This document shows, one piece after another, positions 15,575 through 24,074 of a stretch of DNA of 64,000 bases. The notes beneath the pieces were generated by a model. The model saw only the letters and a program-made list of their open reading frames with translations, did not search any database and was not told where the DNA came from. The first letter of the stretch is position 1; each line of letters starts with the position of its first letter. The stretch comes from JACCXJ01 sp050740695 (lineage in GTDB: Bacteria; Pseudomonadota; Gammaproteobacteria; JACCXJ01), in assembly GCA_050740695.1 (NCBI GenBank), contig JBOIDR010000005.1, forward strand, positions 1 through 64,000. The letters are read 5' to 3'. A program made the translations under genes and the position numbers.

Positions 15575-16249
15575 ATGGAAAACGACGGCGCCGACGCGAA
15601 GGCAGTTGACCTCTTTCCGGGAGACGATCTAGAAAAATGGGGAGAACATCTCCCCGCCCTTGTCGAGTTCAGCGTGCCCGACAAAGGAGCGATTTATCGC
15701 CAGGGCGATCGGTGTACCAAAGTCTTTTGTATTATCGAAGGGGTCGTTAAGCTTTCTGTGATGACAGAACAAGGGAACGAACTGACTACGGCCCTTCTGC
15801 GGCGCGGTGAAATCTTTGGGTCCTTGCAGCCCGAGTCCTCACAAGAAACAGCACAAGCGGTGGGAGACGTAAGAGCCTATCAGATCAACCGTGAGGAATT
15901 TAAGGTGCTGTTATCCCAGCAGCCTCGCCTATCGTGGTGGTTCATCGAAGCCTTATGCGCGCAAAGGCAACAGGCCGAACGCAAACTTCAAAACATCCTG
16001 ACGCAGACAGTGGAGACGCGCGTGCTCGGAGCATTAAAAGAGTTGTCTGAGGTGTTCGGTGTGCGATGTGTGCATGGATATGCTTTGGAGATCCGCTTGA
16101 CCCAGCAGGATCTCGCAGACTTAGTGGGTGCCAGCCGTTCGGTCGTGAGCACGATCATGAACGAGCTGAGACGCCGTGGTATGCTGGATTACACGCGAGA
16201 CTTGATTTGCATTAATGATCCCGCGTTATCGGAGCTTCGCACGGCGTGA
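15575..16249 (+). CDS. Crp/Fnr-family transcriptional regulator
   Basis: A 224-residue regulator. The N-terminal cyclic-nucleotide-like beta-roll (about residues 10-130) reads GAIYRQGDRCTKVFCIIEGVVKL. A dimerisation helix follows, then a Crp-type winged helix (about 145-215) with LTQQDLADLVGASRSVVSTIMNEL as the recognition region. There is no N-terminal cysteine cluster, so it is not an Fe-S FNR. Start ATG at 15575, with a TTG just before. The SPW-type gene begins 97 bp downstream and may be a target or partner. Confidence 0.92.
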   Translation: MENDGADAKAVDLFPGDDLEKWGEHLPALVEFSVPDKGAIYRQGDRCTKVFCIIEGVVKLSVMTEQGNELTTALLRRGEIFGSLQPESSQETAQAVGDVRAYQINREEFKVLLSQQPRLSWWFIEALCAQRQQAERKLQNILTQTVETRVLGALKELSEVFGVRCVHGYALEIRLTQQDLADLVGASRSVVSTIMNELRRRGMLDYTRDLICINDPALSELRTA

Positions 16250-16346
16250 TAAGGCCGTCTCCGCTTGGTGTTATCCAGCTAACAGACAACGTGGTTTGCC
16301 GCGGATTACACTGTCGCGGTAACAATCGTCTATTAAGGAGGGTGCC

Positions 16347-16703
16347 GTGAAAATTCTCAATCCGCGCACGCATGGTTATCTTGATTATGTGACCGTGATT
16401 CTATTTTTAGTCGCCCCCACGCTTCTCGGGTTGACCGGCATGCCCGCGACGCTGGCCTACGCCTTGGCTGTCATTCACCTTGTCATGACGCTTGCCACGG
16501 ATTTTCCTTTGGGGGTTGTCCCGCTCATCCCCTTCACGATCCATGGTTGGGTAGAGCGTGTGGTAGGACCGTTGCTTATTATCGTGCCCTTTGTGCTCGG
16601 CTTTTCGGCAGAGTCGACTGCACGAAATTTTTATATGGCGATCGGCGTCGTCATCGTCGTCGTCGGATGGGTCACCGATTACAAGGGGACAGAAACAGCA
16701 TAA
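16347..16703 (+). CDS. Small SPW-repeat-like four-helix membrane protein
   Basis: A 118-residue membrane protein with four hydrophobic segments (about residues 14-32, 37-55, 60-85, 90-110). It has the HGYLDYVTVILFLVAPTLLGL opening seen in SPW-type or DoxX-like small membrane proteins. The start is GTG 16347 behind the strong ribosome-binding site AAGGAGGG (16335-16342). The role is unknown. It directly follows a Crp/Fnr regulator and ends at a dispersed repeat. Confidence 0.8.
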   Translation: MKILNPRTHGYLDYVTVILFLVAPTLLGLTGMPATLAYALAVIHLVMTLATDFPLGVVPLIPFTIHGWVERVVGPLLIIVPFVLGFSAESTARNFYMAIGVVIVVVGWVTDYKGTETA

Positions 16704-16705
16704 GC

Positions 16706-16973
16706 ACAAAAGGATAGGACATTCAACGCGGTTTCGCAACGCATATTGCCGGGTGACGACAGGCGACTGCCGCTGGGGCAGGAAGAGGTCGTTTGGGTTG
16801 GGCCTGGCCGGTGTGCGGGTGGCTGTGGGGGACTCAGAGGTGGCAATCCTGAGCCCGGACGCGAGTCCACCGGTGTAGGCGTCGTTTTCACCATGGCCAC
16901 CGAGATTGCCGCCACCTTCCACGCCGCCGTCGTCGTAGGGCACCGCTGAGGCGAGACGTTTCGTCGGCTATGG
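16706..16973 (+). repeat. Dispersed intergenic repeat, copy 2
   Basis: Begins AAAGGATAGGACATTCAACG and matches copy 1 over about 265 bp, including GCCCGGACGCGAGTCCACC and GTTTCGTCGGCTATGG. It abuts copy 2 of the 85-bp inverted-repeat element, the same pair of elements found near 13.0-13.5 kb. Confidence 0.85.
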
Positions 16974-16974
16974 A

Positions 16975-17059
16975 GGATAAAGGGGTCAGAGCCCTTTACG
17001 ATACACTGTCGGCTGGCCCGTGCTGGGGAGAGTGGTAAAGGGCTCTGACCCCTTTATCC
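16975..17059. repeat. 85-bp inverted-repeat element, copy 2
   Basis: The reverse complement of 13444-13528 with only a few changes. The arms carry GGTCAGAGCCCTTTAC and the centre is CTGTCGGCTGGCCCGTGCTG. The ends show the GGATAAAGG motif seen in both arms. Confidence 0.88.
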
Positions 17060-17482
17060 TTCCCTTCATCCCTTCCCGATCACCTCCAGGTTCTTGAGCC
17101 AGGCCTCGCCCAGGACCCCGCTGGCGGCGCCACAGCGCCTCCCGCCCGGGCCAGCCCTCGCGCAGCTCGGAGAGATGCAGGATGCGCAGGGTGAACGCTG
17201 GCCCCGGCGCGACCACGGTTTTCGGCACAGGGCCAGGGGTCATGGGGGCGTCTGCGGGCCCGGTAAGGGGGCGGCTGTCCGGGGCCGTCTTGAGCGCATC
17301 GGTGCGGGGCTCCAACCCTGACACGGACCCCTGGGATAGGAAAAGAAAAGGATAGCGACTCCGTCGGGATTCAGCAAGCGCCACTCCCCGCGGGTTCTCC
17401 GACCGTAGGATGGTAGGCGGGTTACGGGCCTTATCGCGTAACCCGCCTTCCAGGCCGTCGTGACTCTGCTATAGTTAGGGTC
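17060..17482. other. Intergenic region with a 12-bp hairpin before mntA
   Basis: No gene is recognised between 17060 and 17414. At 17415-17426 and 17437-17448 lie the perfect arms AGGCGGGTTACG and CGTAACCCGCCT with a 10-base loop, a common type of intergenic hairpin repeat. TATAGT at 17470-17475 is a plausible -10 box only a few bases before the mntA ATG (17483), which would give a very short leader. Confidence 0.5.
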
Positions 17483-17800
17483 ATGGCATTGCGCGACTTA
17501 CCCATCCGCGTCGACGAAGACAAGGTAGCCGAGTTTTGCCGGGCGCGCGGCGTCCGCAGATTGAGGCTTTTCGGATCGGTCTTGCGAGAGGATTTCGATC
17601 CGACGCGCAGCGACGTAGATGTGCTGGCGGAGTTTCATCCCGAAGCGGTGCGCAACTCCGGTTGGGAGTTCTTCCTGTACGGCGAGCACTTGGGGGAGAT
17701 ATTTGGGTACAAGGTAGATCTATGCACGAACCTGCGACCTTGGCTGCGGCCGATCGTCGAAAAGCAGGCCATTACGATCTACGATGAAAAAGCATCATAG
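17483..17800 (+). CDS. mntA: MntA-type nucleotidyltransferase antitoxin
   Basis: A 105-residue minimal nucleotidyltransferase. The signature reads FGSVLREDFDPTRSDVDVL, with Gly-Ser at 31-32 and metal-binding Asp44 and Asp46. In MntA-HepT pairs the enzyme transfers AMP to a tyrosine of the HEPN toxin and so silences it. The downstream HEPN gene overlaps its end by 17 bases, the usual arrangement. The sequence is complete. Confidence 0.88.
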   Translation: MALRDLPIRVDEDKVAEFCRARGVRRLRLFGSVLREDFDPTRSDVDVLAEFHPEAVRNSGWEFFLYGEHLGEIFGYKVDLCTNLRPWLRPIVEKQAITIYDEKAS

Positions 17801-18149
17801 TCCACGGGGCCCGATGCTCGATATGCGGGAGTATGCCCAGCGAGTAGTGGACTTGACTGCGGGCCACACGAAGGAAGACATTACCGAAGAACGGGATTGG
17901 CCGCTCCGCTTGAGTCTGGAACGGGCCCTCGAGATCATCGGCGAAGCGGCGAATCGAGTACCGCGGGATGTTCAAGCTCGGTTCCCGCAGATCCCTTGGG
18001 CGGCGATCATCGCGATGCGGAATATCTTGATCCATGCCTACGACACCATCGATCTCCTGCAAATCTGGTATGCGGCTACCGTGAGCGTGCCCGAATTACT
18101 CCGACACTTGGATGCGGCTATAGACCGACAGCCGCCCTTCGATAGCTGA
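17784..18149 (+). CDS. hepT: HepT-type HEPN toxin (DUF86)
   Basis: A 121-residue HEPN-domain protein with the RNase motif RX4HXY visible as RNILIHAY (Arg79, His84, Tyr86). Tyr86 is the expected AMP acceptor. HepT toxins cleave RNA, including tRNA, when not modified by MntA. The ATG at 17784 lies inside mntA; an ATG at 17814 (MLDMREY) is the alternative and matches the usual DUF86 start better. Both genes are intact, so the module may be active. It is flanked by dispersed repeats on each side. Confidence 0.88.
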   Translation: MKKHHSPRGPMLDMREYAQRVVDLTAGHTKEDITEERDWPLRLSLERALEIIGEAANRVPRDVQARFPQIPWAAIIAMRNILIHAYDTIDLLQIWYAATVSVPELLRHLDAAIDRQPPFDS

Positions 18150-18190
18150 ACACCTCATTCGCATTCCGCCGGTTAAGGTGCTTGTCCACT

Positions 18191-18385
18191 GAAGGATCGG
18201 ACATTCAACGTGGCAGCGCGGTTACGCCGGGTGGCGACGGGGCGACCGCCGCTGGGACGGGAAGAGGTCGTTTGGGTTCGCCCTGGCCGGTGTCCGGGTG
18301 GTTTTTTGCGGGGACGCAGAGGCGGCAGTCCTTATCCCGGACGCGAGTCCACCGGTGCCGGTCAAGTGGCCTTGATCGGGAAGAC
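18191..18385 (+). repeat. Dispersed intergenic repeat, copy 3
   Basis: GAAGGATCGGACATTCAACG opens it. The block GAAGAGGTCGTTTGGGTT, a CTGGCCGGTGTCCGGGTGG motif and CCCGGACGCGAGTCCACCGG follow as in copies 1 and 2. It fills most of the hepT-cpxP intergenic region; the remainder to 18523 holds AAAGGAGAAA, the ribosome-binding site of the next gene. Confidence 0.8.
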
Positions 18386-18523
18386 GGTGGGGGCCACCCG
18401 GCACGATGAAGCGCGGCCTGGCGAAACAAAGCGAAACACGTCGATACACCGGCGAAAGGATCGCTCGCGGCCGGGCCGCTAGGATGGCTGCCCTGTCCAA
18501 ACCAACCTGAAAGGAGAAATCGT

Positions 18524-19045
18524 ATGACCCCGTGGATCAAGCAATCATTGGTGGGCCTCTGCGGAGCAGCCCTCATCGCCGCAGCCGCGAGCGTTGTTGC
18601 CGATCGCGATGGCGGACACAGTGGCGAGGGGGCTCATGGCTGTAACGTCGGGTGGATGCACGATGACAAGACGCGCGCCGAGCACCGGGCGAAACAAGTC
18701 GAGCGGATCGGCACGGAGCTCGGCCTGAACGACGCGCAGAAGCAGAAGCTGTCGGCCTTCTTCGAAAAGCTTTCCGAGCAGCACAAGGCGATGATGGGCG
18801 ACCGGAAGGGCCCCCATGAGAAGATCCAGTCGCTCATCGAAGGCACGAGCTTCGATCGCGAGCGCGCCCAGGCCCTCTTAAACGAGAAGGCCGCTCGGCT
18901 ACAGAGCAACGGCCCGGAGCTGATCACGGCCGCGGCCGATCTCTTCGACAGCCTTAGCGCCGATCAACAGCAGAAAGCGCGCGAGCTCCTGGAGCGTCGT
19001 CACGGCCACCGGGGGCATGCTCCCAAGGCCGACCCGGCGGGCTAG
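18524..19045 (+). CDS. CpxP/Spy-family periplasmic protein
   Basis: A 173-residue secreted protein. Signal peptide about residues 1-26 (SLVGLCGAALIAAAASVVA). The helical body has two LTxxQ-type motifs, LNDAQKQKL and LSADQQQKA, as in CpxP, Spy and related metal-stress sensors. Histidines are frequent near both ends (HSGEGAHGC, RRHGHRGH), so metal binding is possible. It stands before an OmpR-type regulator and kinase, as CpxP stands beside CpxRA, but a strong terminator (19064-19097) separates the transcripts. A good ribosome-binding site (AAAGGAG) precedes the ATG. Confidence 0.88.
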   Translation: MTPWIKQSLVGLCGAALIAAAASVVADRDGGHSGEGAHGCNVGWMHDDKTRAEHRAKQVERIGTELGLNDAQKQKLSAFFEKLSEQHKAMMGDRKGPHEKIQSLIEGTSFDRERAQALLNEKAARLQSNGPELITAAADLFDSLSADQQQKARELLERRHGHRGHAPKADPAG

Positions 19046-19063
19046 TGCCTCCATCCCCTCGTG

Positions 19064-19097
19064 CGGCGGCCCGGCGTGCCGGGCCGCCGTTGTTTTT
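19064..19097 (+). terminator. Rho-independent terminator after the CpxP-like gene
   Basis: Arms CGGCGGCCCGGC (19064-19075) and GCCGGGCCGCCG (19078-19089) form a very stable stem, followed by TTGTTTTTG. It should end the cpxP-like transcript before the regulator start at 19125. Confidence 0.88.
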
Positions 19098-19124
19098 GTC
19101 ACCGCGGAGCTGCGACAATACGCC

Positions 19125-19796
19125 ATGCCTCGCATCGTCCTCATCGACGACGACCAGCAACTCGCCGCGCCGCTGGCGGTCTATTTCCGGAATTTCGGCC
19201 TCGATCTGGAGAGCGCTACGCTTCCGAGCATCGGCCTCGCGCGGCTGCGCGCCGAGGCCTTCGACGCCGCGATCCTCGATGTCATGCTGCCGGAGATGGA
19301 CGGTTTCGAGCTGTGCCGCATCCTTCGCAAGGAGAGCGGCATCCCCATCATCATGCTGACCGCCCGCGGTGAGTTGCCGGACCGCGTCGCGGGACTCGAG
19401 ATCGGCGCCGACGATTATCTCGGTAAACCCTTCGAGCCGCGCGAGCTGGTGGCGCGCATCCAGTCTCTCCTGCGTCGCGAACGACACAGGACACCGCGGC
19501 AGCGGCTGGCATTCGACGGCATCGAGATCGATCTAGAACGCCGGGAGGTGCTGCGGCACGGCCAGCCCGTCGATCTCACCGGTACCGAGTTCGAGCTTCT
19601 CAAACTGCTCGCCTCGGAGCCAAAAAAGGTCTTCAGCCGCGATGAGATACTGAACCGCCTGCGCGGTACCGAAGCCGATCTCTACACCCGTGCCGTGGAC
19701 ATCCTGGTGAGCCGCTTGCGCAAGAAGCTGGACCCGCTCGATTGCATCAGGACCCTGCGGAACGCCGGGTATACCTTCGCCGGGGCGCGCAAGTGA
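19125..19796 (+). CDS. OmpR/PhoB-family response regulator, CpxR-like
   Basis: A 223-residue regulator. Receiver domain with the acidic triad IDDD (8-10) and phospho-acceptor Asp52 in AILDVMLPEMDGFE, then an OmpR-type winged helix (about 130-220) with LTGTEFELLKLLA and RAVDILVSRLRKKL. Start ATG 19125 (MPRIVLIDDD). The kinase gene starts within its stop codon (GTGA). With the upstream CpxP/Spy-like gene this resembles an envelope-stress Cpx-type unit; that name is inferred from context. Confidence 0.93.
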   Translation: MPRIVLIDDDQQLAAPLAVYFRNFGLDLESATLPSIGLARLRAEAFDAAILDVMLPEMDGFELCRILRKESGIPIIMLTARGELPDRVAGLEIGADDYLGKPFEPRELVARIQSLLRRERHRTPRQRLAFDGIEIDLERREVLRHGQPVDLTGTEFELLKLLASEPKKVFSRDEILNRLRGTEADLYTRAVDILVSRLRKKLDPLDCIRTLRNAGYTFAGARK

Positions 19797-21127
19797 GGGC
19801 ATCGCTGGGGCGCTTGCGGCGCTCCCTCAGCCTGCGGCTCACGCTCCTGTTTCTGTTCCTCGCCGTGGTGCTCGCCGTAGTTTTCCTCTACGGGTTGAGA
19901 CTCGCGCTGTCGCGCAATTTCCACGACGTCATGCGGCCCCATATCGAGCATCATCTCGATGCCGTTGCCGCCGAGATCGGTACCCCACCGAGCATCGAGC
20001 GGGCACGGGCGCTGGTCGCGCGCCTGCCTCTCAAGATCACCATCCGAGGGCCGAGGGTCGATTGGTCGTCCCACGCCGACAGCGACATGGATGACCAGGT
20101 TGGGCGTGCCGGGGACAGGCTGCACCCTCCGGTACGCGTGCGCGTGCTGGCCGACGACCATCGCATCATCTTTCGTTTTCCGAAACCCGATCGCGAAGGC
20201 CGGCCGGCGATCATCGGGGCCATCACGTTGGCAGTGCTCCTGCTGCTGACCGGGGCGACCTATTGGCTGGTGCGGCGCCTGTTCCTGCCGCTGAACGACA
20301 TCCGCGCGGGTGCGATCCGCTTCGGAAACGGCGATTTTTCGCAGCCGATCCCGAAACGCCGCGACGACGACCTCGGCGATCTCGCCTCCGAGGTCAACGC
20401 CATGGCCGAACACATCCAGCGGATGCTGGATGCCAAACGTCAGTTGCTGCTGGCCATCAGCCACGAGCTGCGCTCGCCCCTCGCCAGGGCCCGGATCAAT
20501 ACCGAGCTGGTTGCGGAGTCCGGTGAGCGCGACGCGCTGCTGCGGGATCTGGCCATGATGCGCGATCTGATCGAGAAGCTGCTCGAGGGCGAGCGCCTGA
20601 ACGAGCGCCACGCCGCCTTGCATCCGGAACCGAGCGATCTGAACACGCTCGTCAGCGAGACCTTGGCCGAGCCGCTAGCCAAAGGCAGGATCGAGATCGA
20701 GATTGCACCGAACCTACCAATGCTGATGCTGGATCGAACGCGGCTGCAACTCCTGTTGCACAACCTGATTGACAACGCCTTGCGCTACGGCGGCGAGGCC
20801 GCCAAGCCACCGATCGTGCGGACGACCATCGAAGCCGATCGCGTCCTGCTGTCCGTACGGGACTTCGGACCGGGTGTCACCGGCAAGCACCTGACGCAGC
20901 TTGCGGAGCCCTTCTACCGGCCGGATCAGGCACGCACCCGCGGCAGCGGCGGCGCCGGCCTAGGGCTCTATCTCTGCAGTCAGATCGCCGAAGCACACGG
21001 CGGCACAATAAGCCTGCGTAATGCCCATCCGGGCCTCGAGGTGGTGATCTCGTTGGAGGGTGGGGATCTCGACACGGGTTTGCAACAGGTAGTATCGCAT
21101 CGGACGGACCGGCCCGTGTTTGGGTGA
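19793..21127 (+). CDS. HAMP-type sensor histidine kinase, CpxA-like
   Basis: A 444-residue inner-membrane kinase starting at GTG 19793, overlapping the regulator stop by four bases. First membrane helix about residues 13-35, a periplasmic loop rich in His and Asp (about 36-135), second helix about 140-162, HAMP (about 163-215). The dimerisation helix has AISHELRSPLARARI with phospho-accepting His224. The HATPase boxes are NLIDNALRYGG, VRDFGPGV and GAGLGLYLC. The periplasmic loop is short, as in kinases regulated by a CpxP-type partner. Confidence 0.93.
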   Translation: MRASLGRLRRSLSLRLTLLFLFLAVVLAVVFLYGLRLALSRNFHDVMRPHIEHHLDAVAAEIGTPPSIERARALVARLPLKITIRGPRVDWSSHADSDMDDQVGRAGDRLHPPVRVRVLADDHRIIFRFPKPDREGRPAIIGAITLAVLLLLTGATYWLVRRLFLPLNDIRAGAIRFGNGDFSQPIPKRRDDDLGDLASEVNAMAEHIQRMLDAKRQLLLAISHELRSPLARARINTELVAESGERDALLRDLAMMRDLIEKLLEGERLNERHAALHPEPSDLNTLVSETLAEPLAKGRIEIEIAPNLPMLMLDRTRLQLLLHNLIDNALRYGGEAAKPPIVRTTIEADRVLLSVRDFGPGVTGKHLTQLAEPFYRPDQARTRGSGGAGLGLYLCSQIAEAHGGTISLRNAHPGLEVVISLEGGDLDTGLQQVVSHRTDRPVFG

Positions 21128-21199
21128 TCTGCGTAATGAACGTGTATATGCCAAGCCAGCGCATGACCGGGCAACGGCGCGATGCGAGCATTAGGGTCT

Positions 21200-21342
21200 A
21201 ACCGAACACGTGCTTCGAGGTGGACGGGGTCTTCGGTTTGAGCGCCGCGGTCGAAACTGCACGGGTGGGTGGCGATCACGGTGCGGCCATCGAGGATGCG
21301 CGCCGTCTCGAGGGTAACCAAAACGAGGAGCGTGCGGTGCAC
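21200..21342 (-). pseudogene. Possible IS21-type transposase (IstA) fragment
   Basis: The minus frame from 21342 reads VTLETARILDGRTVIATHPC then SFDRGAQTEDPVHLEA. This resembles the C-terminal region of IS21 IstA proteins (a ...DG..VA.HARS.DR....EDP.H pattern). Both ends are cut. The rest of 21128-21558 holds no gene I can name. Confidence 0.45.
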
Positions 21343-21558
21343 ATGGGGATGGGGGGAATAGTTAGTCGTTGAGGTCGAAACAGACGGGGGTTTTGCGCAC
21401 GCTGACTTCGAGGTGCTCCTCGGCGAAAAAGGCGAAGGCCTCGACGTGACGGATCAGGATAGTGGAGGTCGCGACCTGAGTCGAGGTATTCCCCGATCGA
21501 GAGCCGTTTTTCTTTCGATCAGCGACTCGGCCATTGAGCCCGAGGTCCTGGGCCCTCC

Positions 21559-23310
21559 CTATTTCTCCAGAACATAATCCTCGATCACGAGCGCATCCAT
21601 CCCGGTCGTATAAAACAAGCCCAAGGCGTCCTCGACGGAATGGATGATGGGCTTGCCCATGATGTTGAAGCTCGTGTTCAGGACCAGGGGGATGCCGGTC
21701 AGGCCATGGAAGGCGGCAATCAACTCGTAGAACCGCTCGTTCCACTCGCGCTTGACAGTCTGCAGCCGGCCGGTGCCGTCCGCGTGTACCACGGCGGGCA
21801 CCCGGTCCACGACTTCTTTTCTGAACCGCAGGGTTCGCTCCATATAGGGAGACTCCTGATAGTTTTCGAAATACTCGCCACCGTGCCGGTCGAGGATCGC
21901 GGGGGCGAAGGGCCGGTACTCCTCCCGGAACTTGACCAGGGCGTTGATCCGATCCTTCATCGCCGGGTCGCGGGGATCGGCCAGGATCGATCGATTGCCG
22001 AGGGCCCGGGGACCGAACTCCGCGCGTCCCTGCACCCACCCCACGATGCGGCCGCGTGCGAGGGCCTCGGCGGCCTTGCGATGCACCTGACCCGGGAGGT
22101 ATTGAAGGCCCGCGACGCGGCCTATGCGAAATAGCCGCTCGAGTGTCTCTCTGGGCATCGACGAGCCCAGATATGGGGTGTGGGTCTCTACGCGGGGCCG
22201 CCATTCCGGATGGGAATGCCGGTGGGCCAGCCAGGCGGCACCCAGTGCATTGCCGTCGTCGCCAGGCGCTGAGGGGATGTGCAGCCTCTTGAAGGGGGTG
22301 CGATCGAGGATCTGGCCGCCGTAGGTCGAATTCAGGGCACAGCCACCAGAGAGGACCAGGTTCTCCGCACCCGTCTCGGTGTGGAGGCATGCGAGCAGGG
22401 CATCCATCACCTCCGAGAACACGATCTGCCAGGTATGGGCCAGATCGGCCGCCGCCCGAGGGCTTCGGTCCGGCCCGCGCCGCCGCGTTTCCAAGGCGCG
22501 CACAATGGCCCGGATCCGGCGCATGGGCGCGTAACGGAGCCCGAGGCCGACCGCGCGGACCATGGAACTGAGCTTGCGGTAAAGATCGGCGTCCCTTCGC
22601 CCATAGGCCGCGAGACCCATCACCTTCCATTCCTCTCCCTTGAATATCGAGAAACCGCACAGATCGGTGACCAACATATAGAGCGCGCCGAGGCTCTCGG
22701 AACCGGCGTGGCGCGCGAGCGGCGTCACCGCCCCATCGCGGTAGGTGTAGGCCGCGACCGAGCCGTGCTCCCCGATGCCGTCGACGATGAGGCACGCGGC
22801 CTCCGAGAACGGGCTCGTGTAGCACGCCGTAGCGGCGTGAGTCAGGTGGTGATCGAAATCCAGAAACGACAGCTTGCGATTGCCCCACATACGGCGCAGG
22901 GTCAAGGCCAGATTGGCCCCCGACTTCAGGTGGCTGCTCCGCACGCAGAGCGTGAGGTGGTGGATCTGGTAGGGGCGGAAAAGCAAGAGCTTGGCGACGC
23001 CCTTGTCCGGGAGGCGCGCGATAACGCCGGGCTCCAGCAGCCCAAGGCGACTCGCGAGCCCGATCCATGCGGGCAGGCGTACGCTCCCCGCGCCCCACGT
23101 CCGGCCCACGACGAACTCGGCATCCGGTTCGCAGTAGGTCTCTATAAGCTCGGCGGTCCGGAAGATGTGATCCGGCTCGGCGTTGATGGCGCGCTTGTCC
23201 TGGCGGTAACGCTCTGCGCCCTCGGCGTAGCGCACCTCGCCGTCCGGGCCGACGATGGCGAGGGCCGGATCGTGAAAGGTCGTCGCGAGTCCGAAGCAAT
23301 AGTGTGCCAT
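21559..23310 (-). CDS. Carbamoyltransferase, NodU/CmcH family
   Basis: A 583-residue enzyme of the NodU/CmcH/TobZ type, which makes carbamoyl-adenylate from carbamoyl phosphate and ATP and carbamoylates a sugar or other hydroxyl group. The N-terminal Kae1-like domain shows LDFDHHLTHAATACY (His154, His155, His158 for metal). The nucleotide site has GEEWKVMGLAAYG and LSGGCALNS. The YrdC-like C-terminal part has EFGPRALGNRSIL and LNTSFNIMGKP. I start at ATG 23310 (MAHYCFGLATTFHDP); an ATG ten codons upstream gives an unlikely extension. It stands alone, with no sugar or antibiotic pathway genes beside it, so the acceptor is unknown. Confidence 0.92.
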   Translation of the reverse strand: MAHYCFGLATTFHDPALAIVGPDGEVRYAEGAERYRQDKRAINAEPDHIFRTAELIETYCEPDAEFVVGRTWGAGSVRLPAWIGLASRLGLLEPGVIARLPDKGVAKLLLFRPYQIHHLTLCVRSSHLKSGANLALTLRRMWGNRKLSFLDFDHHLTHAATACYTSPFSEAACLIVDGIGEHGSVAAYTYRDGAVTPLARHAGSESLGALYMLVTDLCGFSIFKGEEWKVMGLAAYGRRDADLYRKLSSMVRAVGLGLRYAPMRRIRAIVRALETRRRGPDRSPRAAADLAHTWQIVFSEVMDALLACLHTETGAENLVLSGGCALNSTYGGQILDRTPFKRLHIPSAPGDDGNALGAAWLAHRHSHPEWRPRVETHTPYLGSSMPRETLERLFRIGRVAGLQYLPGQVHRKAAEALARGRIVGWVQGRAEFGPRALGNRSILADPRDPAMKDRINALVKFREEYRPFAPAILDRHGGEYFENYQESPYMERTLRFRKEVVDRVPAVVHADGTGRLQTVKREWNERFYELIAAFHGLTGIPLVLNTSFNIMGKPIIHSVEDALGLFYTTGMDALVIEDYVLEK

Positions 23311-24074
23311 CCTAGGCAAGCCTCGCGATCCGATGCACATTCGCCCCTACCCCCCTCATGCGGTTTCCAGGGTTCGTCACCACCGGCGACGGCCCGTTGC
23401 AGCGAATATAGCGCCACGCGCACGGAACGGACGGCTGGGCGTAAGGCGTCGGTGTTTTCGGTAAGCAAGCAACCGCGGTGTCCCAGCAACACCACCGTAA
23501 ACAATACGAACCGCCGGGGACATACGCGCGAATGTCATGAGGCATGACGGACAGTATGCCTCATGCCCGCGTTCTCGGCAGGCCGGTTACGCGCGCCAGG
23601 CCACCAGCGGGCCTACCCGACCCAATAGGAGCTATTGCATTACCGCGTTGAAGTTCCTACCCTACGGCCGAGCGAGCAGAGCGTGGTTGGTGCACTCGAA
23701 ATCGTTCCGGACCAGCAAAAACGCCTCATCGAGCGGTGCCCGGTTTAGCCCGGCTTTCTCACCACCACCCTGTTGCGACCGCCGATCCGCTCGGTCTGGC
23801 GGGCCGTCTTTGTGCTGCGCAATCCTGCTCCGCGCAAAGCCCAGTGCGGCATCCCTGGCCGCCCCCTCGGCGGGCCTGTCGTCCACCGGACGACAGGCTC
23901 ATCTGCCTCGCCCTTCAAGGCGGCTTGACGTAGTGTCCGCTACGCCTTCGCCGTTTTTCAGTCCGTGCGGCCGCCAGACCGGCGCCTCGGCAGCCTCGCG
24001 ACGGGCAGTGGGGAGAAATCCGGGCTAGCGACCAGGACCCGCCTCTTTAGCCGAAATTTGGGCCTGGCCCAGGG
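23311..24074. other. Long intergenic region, no gene recognised
   Basis: About 760 bases between the carbamoyltransferase start and the stop of the RTX protein. Several open frames exist on both strands but their composition and predicted proteins look random and have no family motif. I see no repeat shared with other intergenic regions. Confidence 0.5.

Noticed and set aside
16986..17384. Minus-strand 132-codon frame in the 17-kb intergenic region
   Set aside because: Its C-terminal part is the 85-bp palindromic element and the rest is Pro/Arg-rich with no motif.
21362..23299. 645-codon frame overlapping the carbamoyltransferase
   Set aside because: Shadow frame; the enzyme motifs are in the neighbouring frame. 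Its last ~40 codons look coding-like but are too short to call.
23537..24028. Plus-strand 163-codon frame between the carbamoyltransferase and RTX genes
   Set aside because: Ser/Arg/Pro-rich random-looking translation, no ribosome-binding site, no family.
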